Assembly: GCA_002007465.1 (NCBI GenBank)
Contig: LNAC01000761.1
Coordinates: 441,401 to 505,400, forward strand
Direction of reading: 5' to 3'
DNA length: 64,000 bases
Origin: Ailurus styani
Lineage: Eukaryota > Chordata > Mammalia > Carnivora > Ailuridae
A program made the translations under genes and the position numbers. Positions within the stretch are counted from its first letter, which is position 1, and the number at the start of each line of letters is the position of its first letter. The notes under the pieces are model-generated. The model was not told the DNA's origin and did no database searches. It saw only the letters and a program-made list of their open reading frames with translations. Shown piece by piece: positions 58,474-64,000 of the stretch.

Positions 58474-58640
58474 TGTAATATATATATATAAAATGTCATT
58501 ATATATACATATATAATACATATGTCATATATATATAATGTCATATATATAAGGAGAGAGATAATATAATCAGTGGATAATATATATAATATAAAATATT
58601 TATATAATCAGTTTATAATATATATAATATTTATATGATC
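58474..58640. repeat. AT-rich palindromic minisatellite
   Basis: Nested copies of TATATATAATGTCATATATA and of ATAATATATATAATAT...ATATAATCAGT (three imperfect units ending AATCAGT or GATCAGT) form a tract of about 170 nt that is over 80 percent A/T and largely self-complementary, inside the L1. A smaller TATATATGTATATATA tract lies at 57715-57780. Confidence 0.88.
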
Positions 58641-61112
58641 AGTCTATTTTAAGTTTATAGCAACTGAAATTCGAACACATTCTAAAAACTGAATTTTTTC
58701 TCTCCACTCCATATTTTTGGTTTTGAATCTTCTATTTTACATCTTTTTACTTTGTGTGTCCTTTAATTGTTGTAGTTATGGTTAAATTTTCCACTTTTGT
58801 CTTTTAACCTTCATACTAGCTTTATAAGTATTTAAACCACTACTTTCGTTATCTATTCATCTTTAACAGTGAGATTTTTTACTTTAAGATCTTTCCTTGT
58901 TAATAATTAGTGCCTTTTCTTTTCAGCTTAAAGAAGACCCTTTAACATTACTTCTAAGGCCAGTTAGTGCTGATGAACTTCTTCAGTTTCTGCTTGTCTG
59001 GAAAGCTCTTTATTTCCACTTCTCTTCTGAATGATAACCTTGCCAGGTAGAATATTCTTAGCTGGAAGTTTTCTCCTTGAAGTACTTTGAATGCAACCTG
59101 CCCCTCTTTTCTGACCTGCAAAATTTCTGCTGCAAATTAGTTGATAGTCCCTGTATGTAACTTTTTTTTTCTCTTGTTGCTTTTAAGGTTCCCTCTCTAT
59201 CTTTAACTTTTGAAATTTTAATTATGTGTGTCGTGCTATAGCTGTCTTTGGGTTTATCTTACTTGGAACTCTTTGTGATTCTAGATCTGGATGTTTGTTT
59301 CATTCTCCAGATTAGGAAAGCTTTTAGCCATTCTTTCTTCAAATAAGTTTTCAGCCCCTTTATCTCTTCTTCTGGGATCCTTATGATAAAAATGTTACCC
59401 TGCTTGGTGTTATCCTATAGGTAGGTCCATTAAATTTTTTTTTTAATTTTTGGTGCTGTCCTAGTGAATTCCATTATTTTATCTTCCAGGGTCCTGATCT
59501 ATTCTTTTACTTCATCCAGTCTGCTATTGAAACTCCTCCCTAGCATATTTTTCAGTTCATTTATTGCATTCTTCAGTTCTGTGACTTCTCTTTGGTACTT
59601 TCTTGTGTTATAAGTTTCATTGCTGAATTTTCTCATGTTCATCCATTCTCCTCCCAAGAAGGGTGAGCATCTTCATGACCATTATTTGAATTCTTTGTCA
59701 GGTAGAATAATCATCTCAGCTTATTAAAGTGTTTTTCTGAGGTTTCGTCTTGTCCTTTCACTTGGAACATTTTCCTTTGTTCCTCATTTTGCTTGACTCT
59801 CTGTGTTTGTTTCTATTTATTAGGCAAAATAACTATATCTACCAGTCTTGGAGTGGCCTTGTGTAGGAGATAAATGTTATTGTTCAAACTTGCCCTAGCT
59901 TTGGTTGTCTTTTCAATTTTTGTGATTGTTAAGTAGCCTAAATTATTCTTGATAAGTCCCAGTTGTTGAGGATGTGCCAAGACTTGCCAGCGTTCCAAGG
60001 GAGAGATCCCTGTCAGCACCTAGTTTCAGGCTGATTGGAAGCTAGATCTTTAATCATCACTGTTTAAAGTAACAAATGTATATAGTCCTGTGTAAACTCT
60101 GCTGACCTCCAGACTAGGAGGAGATTTGGAGGTGTCCTCCAGGTGATAGTTGCAAAAATTAGGGCTTCAGAAGAGTGTACATGTTCCTTTTGGGGAGGTG
60201 CCAGCAAACTGTCAAGGCCGAGGGAGAACTTGAAGATGGTGCCTCTCTGTCCATATTTTCTGAGAGTGACTTTGTAGCCTCTAGATGTGTGACAGACCTG
60301 AATCCTAACTCTCAGGTTAAAGCTCCATGATAAATAGAACTTTCTCACAGGCTGACTGAAGTTGTGTATCAGTTGGCTTTCTGTGCTGTACCTGGGTATG
60401 GTAGCCCACCCTGGACTATATTTCTGATGGTTATAGTCTCATGGGGGCCTAGAAAGGCAAGCCCTTCTGGCCACAATGGCCAGGTGATCAAAGGGGTGGT
60501 CCCTGTATGGATTGCACTCACCTGCCGGCATTAACAAGACTGTGAGATCGTGCTGAGGGCAAGGCATGTTTACAGCATTAATGATGCAAGGGAAATGTGC
60601 TAGGCATGGGACATGCCTGCAATTAGCAAGGCCAACAATGTTAGAGGTGGAGTATGCTCATACTTTATAAAATCTATGTTTCTACACACCTGCTCTTTTA
60701 GCAAGAAAGAGGGAGAGTACAAAAAAGTGCTCATCAGTGCCTCCATCTGCAAAGAAAGACTCACTGGTTCCTGTTCCTCTTGCAGATGGTTTATGATTAA
60801 CAAACAAATGTCCTTCACATGTAATCCAGTCACCTCTCAAACTGCTGCCTTTTTATTGGGTCCTGGGATGTGTAAGTCCACAGATGAGCCTCTCTAAAGC
60901 AGTATATCATATCCCCACAGCCCTGGGGTCCCACTAGTGTTAGGACAGTTCATTTTTGAAGGTAGACAGTTTTGAGGCATTGTCTTTCTGGTGCACATCT
61001 CAAGGTTTGGGTTGTGTGTTATGGGACACAAATCCTTTGCTTCTCTGGGAGAGGGTCTATACCCAAGAGACCCCTCCCTATTGTGGGTCACTGTGATGGG
61101 GGAAGGGTTTTT

Positions 61113-61309
61113 TTTTTTTTAAAGATTTTATTTATTTATATGACACACAGAGAGAGATTACAAGTAGGCAGAGAGGCAGGCAGAGAGAGAGGAGGAAGCA
61201 GGCTCCCTGCTGAGCAGAGAGCCCGATGCAGGCCTCAATCCCAGGACCCTGGGATCATGACCTGAGCTGAAGGCAGAGGCTTTAACCCACTGAGCCACCC
61301 AGGCGCCCA
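61113..61309 (-). mobile_element. Young mustelid-type CAN-SINE, antisense, nested in L1 5' UTR
   Basis: The plus strand has TTAAAGATTTTATTTATTTA, GAGATTACAAGTAGGCAGAG, GCAGGCTCCCTGCTGAGCAG and GAGCCACCCAGGCGCCC. GGAAGGGTTTTT is duplicated at 61101-61112 and 61310-61321. Confidence 0.96.
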
Positions 61310-61485
61310 GGAAGGGTTTTTGATGAGACTATATCTCTTGCTCTCTTACTGGTCTCAACGGGGGCCTTTTATCCCAGTTTCCAGTTACTTCTCAGTGGGA
61401 ATTATTCTAGATGTAGCTGTAAATTTGGTCTGTCCAGGGGAGGAGGTGAGTTCAGTCTTTGTATGCTGCCATCTTGGACCATCTA

Positions 61486-62006
61486 CATAACATTTCAACT
61501 GAATTTTGAATATGGAATAATGCTCTAGCCACAAATAACTACTTATCATTGTCATTCTTCCACTAATTTGGCTATGAGCTCTTTAACCATAAGGGCCATA
61601 ATTTATTAATCTTGTTATTTGTAGTGCTATATACAGAGTGATTATTTGATAAATGGGTTGGGATACCCTTCAATGGGCTAGTAAGTTTACTTTGATGCTC
61701 TGACCCTCAATTCCTCATCATCCTCTGTTGAGTTTTAGATAAAGCTGAGTTAACACAATACTGTATTCATTAAAAAGCAAGATACAGACTGAAAGCTAGC
61801 TATTCAATAAAAGGAGAGAAAGCATTTACTTTATTATAACAATCATGCAAATTAATTAGAAAAAAACTAACATATTTTATATTGTATTTAATTACCTCTG
61901 CCAAGACTTGGGTTAAAGTTGCCCTATGTTTGCATTTAGAACTCCAAGGATAAAATTTCAAAAAAGACAAAGGCAGGATTCCCATTGACAACATCACTGA
62001 TGGGTG
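61486..62006. other. AT-rich non-coding DNA
   Basis: No gene or recognised element between the L1 5' end and the next SINE. Confidence 0.35.
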
Positions 62007-62019
62007 CTTGACTATATCT

Positions 62020-62216
62020 TTTTTTAAAATAAGATTTATTGGAGAGAGAGTAAATGAGAGAGAGAGAGAGAGAGAAGCATGAGCAGGGACAAAGGGAGAG
62101 GGAGAAGCAGACTCCCTGCTGAGCAGGGAGCCTGATGTGGGACTCCATCCTAGGACCATGGGATCATGACCTGAGCTGAAGGCAGAGGCTTAACCAACTG
62201 AGCCACTGAGGCACCC
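62020..62216 (-). mobile_element. CAN-SINE, antisense, with TSD
   Basis: The plus strand has TTTAAAATAAGATTTATTGG, a GAGAGAGAGAGAGAGAG body, GAAGCAGACTCCCTGCTGAG and GAGCCACTGAGGCACCCC. CTTGACTATATCT (62007-62019) recurs as CTTGACTACATATCT (62217-62231), a target duplication with one small later change. Confidence 0.93.
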
Positions 62217-62231
62217 CTTGACTACATATCT

Positions 62232-62965
62232 TAATAAGGAGGAAACCTTATATCCACAATAAAGTAAGATAGCATGAATACTTGTAGCTGCTTACATTTA
62301 CACAAGGAAAGTCAATTATATATGTCAAGAAAGGGAGAATACAAGCTTTGCAAATGTTAATATACAAAATTTTCTGAAATGTTAATTATCTCCAAGCTTG
62401 TCATGATTGAAAGTTTCAGAGAAAACCACAACAGTAACAACAACAACAACATTGAATAACACATGTGGAATGTTGAGATCACGATGAATAAAGAAACCTG
62501 GTTTTGTCTTAGAAATCTAGGACTTTTTTTTTGTTGTTTTTTAAATGAGAATGGTAAAGATTAGCACTGGTCATACAATAACTTTATGAATATTTGACTT
62601 CTTCCTACATCACATTGCACACTGGTCACATGAATTCTAAGACATTTTGGACAATTTGGACAAATTTTAGGAAGGATATTGTACATTTGCAGAAACATGA
62701 GAATGTATAAAAGTTTGGAAATCAAGGCACACAGGAAAAATTGAAGCGATGTGGCATGCCTAACTTGCAGAATAGAGGACTATTTTCAAATATAGGAGCA
62801 CACCATGTGGAAAAGTCTGGATTTATGTTATGTTCCTGTAGAGGACTAGAGTCTGAAAATTACAGGAAGAAATTGTTTAGTCCATTTCTTAAATTTAGTA
62901 ACGAGGGCCTGGAAAAAATGAGGAAACTACCAACTTTAAAATTATGCAAAGTAACAGTCTGTTGA
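62232..62965. other. AT-rich non-coding DNA
   Basis: An AAC run (62431-62450) is the only structure seen. The plus-strand frame 62741-62965 has no recognised domain. Confidence 0.35.
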
Positions 62966-62969
62966 GGAT

Positions 62970-63150
62970 GCTTCAAACATTGCTTTTCAAATTTTATTAT
63001 AAACATGGACCTTTTGGGAATCTTTTTAAAATACAGATTTTGATTCAGTAGGTCAGGTGTAGGAACTGAGACACTGCATTTCTCACTAGCTCCCAGGGGG
63101 TGGTTTAGCTGTTGTACTTCATACCATACTTTGAGTAGCTGCTATAAAAG
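62970..63150 (+). repeat. MER5-like DNA transposon relic
   Basis: TTGCTTTTCAAATTTTATTA, ATACAGATTTTGATTCAGTAG, AGGAACTGAGACACTGCATT, CTCACTAGCTCCCAGGGGG and ACCATACTTTGAGTAGC follow MER5A order, including the complementary ends (TTTTCAAA... and ...TTTGAGTA). Confidence 0.7.
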
Positions 63151-63235
63151 AAAGTCCTCCATTAGGAGACAGACAATAGGTGATCACTAACACACTTTAG
63201 ATTATTCTATCAATTTATAAAATGAGGTACTTTTT

Positions 63236-63970
63236 TTTGTTTTCCTTTTATTTAAACTTTTTTTTTATAGTGCAATAAAACACAGATGCAGAAAGCCATA
63301 CAAAATACAAAGTTTGTGAGTTAGTATAAGGAGACTTTGCTCACAACTACTACTCAGGTCAAGAAATAGAACATTTCCAGGTATTTTAATGTCTCTTCCA
63401 TGTGTCTCATCTCATTCACATTTTCAGCTTCCCTGAAGAGAAACCACCATCCTGAATTTTACAGTAATCACTTCCTTGAAGTTCTTTATTATCACCCATA
63501 TGAGAATTACTAGAATCTATTGTTTAGTCTTGGACAATTTTTAACTCGATATATCTTTCTCTTTTATAGATTCTCCTGTCCTTTTCTTTTTTAAAAAAGT
63601 TTTATTTAAGTAATCTCTACACCCATTGTAGGGGTCAAACTCGTGACCCTGAGACCAACAGTCACATGCCCCTCTGACTCAACGGGGTGCCTCTCTCCTC
63701 TCCTTTTCTTCAAATTTATCTATTGAAGAACCTGGGTTATTTTACTTGTAGTTTTCCATAGTCTGAATTTTGTTGTTGGCATACTCCTGGTGTAGTTCTA
63801 CATGTTCTTCTGTCCTCTGCTTTCCCTGGAAATTGGCAGCCATATTTAGAAACTTATTCTGACTTAGCTTGTATCACTTTGCAAAGATTATTTTTGATGC
63901 CGTGTTATTTTATCAGAATGCCCATGATACTAGATCTTCATTAGTTTTTGAGTTAATAGCCATCAGTTCT
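63236..63970 (-). mobile_element. LINE-1 3' fragment, antisense, old, split by a SINE
   Basis: The plus strand shows AGTGCAATAAAACACAGATG, CTACTACTCAGGTCAAGAAA, AGAACATTTCCAGGTATTTT, AAACCACCATCCTGAATTTT, then after the SINE ATAGTCTGAATTTTGTTGTT, ACATGTTCTTCTGTCCTCTG and TTCCCTGGAAATTGGCAGCC. These are complements of old L1M 3' UTR wording. It may continue beyond the window. Confidence 0.75.
63583..63693 (-). mobile_element. Older short CAN-SINE (SINEC_c-like), antisense, nested
   Basis: The plus strand has AAGTTTTATTTAAGTAATCT, CTACACCCATTGTAGGGGTC, AAACTCGTGACCCTGAGACC and CTCAACGGGGTGCC, the complement of the older short CAN-SINE type. It interrupts the L1 fragment. Confidence 0.85.
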
Positions 63971-64000
63971 CCATATCTGGCTCCATTAACTATGTTTTAT

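Larger units (their letters stand above)
54061..61485 (-). mobile_element. Near full-length LINE-1, antisense, decayed
   Basis: The plus strand runs through the complement of a complete L1. It begins with the 3' UTR (TAATGAGGTAAAATTGGTAA, CACCACCAGTGTAGTTCCC), then the ORF2 reverse-transcriptase region (TTTTGAAGAATCGCCATACT, AACCCCTTGTTGGATATAGG, TCTTTGGATTGCTTTGG-like), ORF1 and the upstream region (TGCTTGTCTGGAAAGCTC, AACCTTGCCAGGTAGAATAT, CTGCAAATTAGTTGATAGTC). It ends at TATGCTGCCATCTTGGACC (61462-61480), the complement of the GGTCCAAGATGGC 5' end. Minus two inserted SINEs it is about 7.0 kb, a full-length size. All long frames are broken by stops; no minus-strand open frame here exceeds about 100 residues. 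A possible but imperfect target duplication is CAACTGATTT (54051) versus CAACTGAATTT (61496). Confidence 0.88.

Noticed and set aside
54297..58516. Series of short plus-strand frames as genes
   Set aside because: All lie on the strand opposite an antisense L1 and are chance readings of its complement.
2681..62216. tRNA genes at SINE heads
   Set aside because: CAN-SINE heads derive from a tRNA and keep A- and B-box-like words, but they do not form a complete cloverleaf and are followed by SINE bodies and tails.

Overview
This window looks like nuclear DNA from a caniform carnivore, most likely a mustelid. About two dozen tRNA-derived CAN-SINE (SINEC) elements are scattered over both strands. 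Their heads resemble GGCGCCTGGGTGGCTCAG and their tails are CT-rich followed by AAATAAATAAATAAAATCTT. The youngest copies carry a body variant (CTGCCTACTTGTGATCTC) that I associate with musteloids. LINE-1 3' ends of carnivore type support the same reading. I found no convincing protein-coding exon, RNA gene, CpG-island promoter, CRISPR array or bacterial or viral genome. The open reading frames are short and are explained by repeats, low complexity or chance. The window is either a gene desert or the interior of a very long intron.

Layout. 1-13 kb: an LTR-like old repeat at the left edge, an L2 fragment, several CAN-SINEs, MER5-like relics, and an N-marked assembly junction at 5983 with duplicated flanks. 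12.5-13.3 kb is repeat-free and may hold conserved non-coding DNA. 14-34 kb: antisense LINE-1 fragments (13.96, 23.49, 26.1, 30.7 and 33.1 kb), one sense LINE-1 3' end (15.5 kb), CAN-SINEs (one nested in another at 27.3 kb), MIR relics, microsatellites and a pure pyrimidine run of about 116 nt at 31.9 kb. 36-38 kb: a cluster of CAN-SINEs with clear target-site duplications.

The standout object is at 38,550-40,352. It is a CpG-rich tandem array of two alternating unit types, A (217-218 bp) and B (180-181 bp), in the order A-B-A-B-B-B-A-B-A. Unit boundaries carry an inverted repeat of about 75 bp centred on ATCGATATCGAT or a diverged form of it. Every unit has a CCATTTT-like, YY1-type motif or a diverged form. 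The array ends next to a CAN-SINE-like tail. I do not recognise it as a named repeat family.

40-64 kb: more antisense LINE-1 remnants, L2 and MER5 relics, further CAN-SINEs, a second N-marked false-duplication junction at 52,629, and an essentially full-length but decayed antisense LINE-1 from about 54,061 to 61,485, interrupted by two CAN-SINEs. The right edge runs into another antisense LINE-1 fragment. Nothing here forms a gene pathway; the window records successive retrotransposition plus one unusual satellite-like array.
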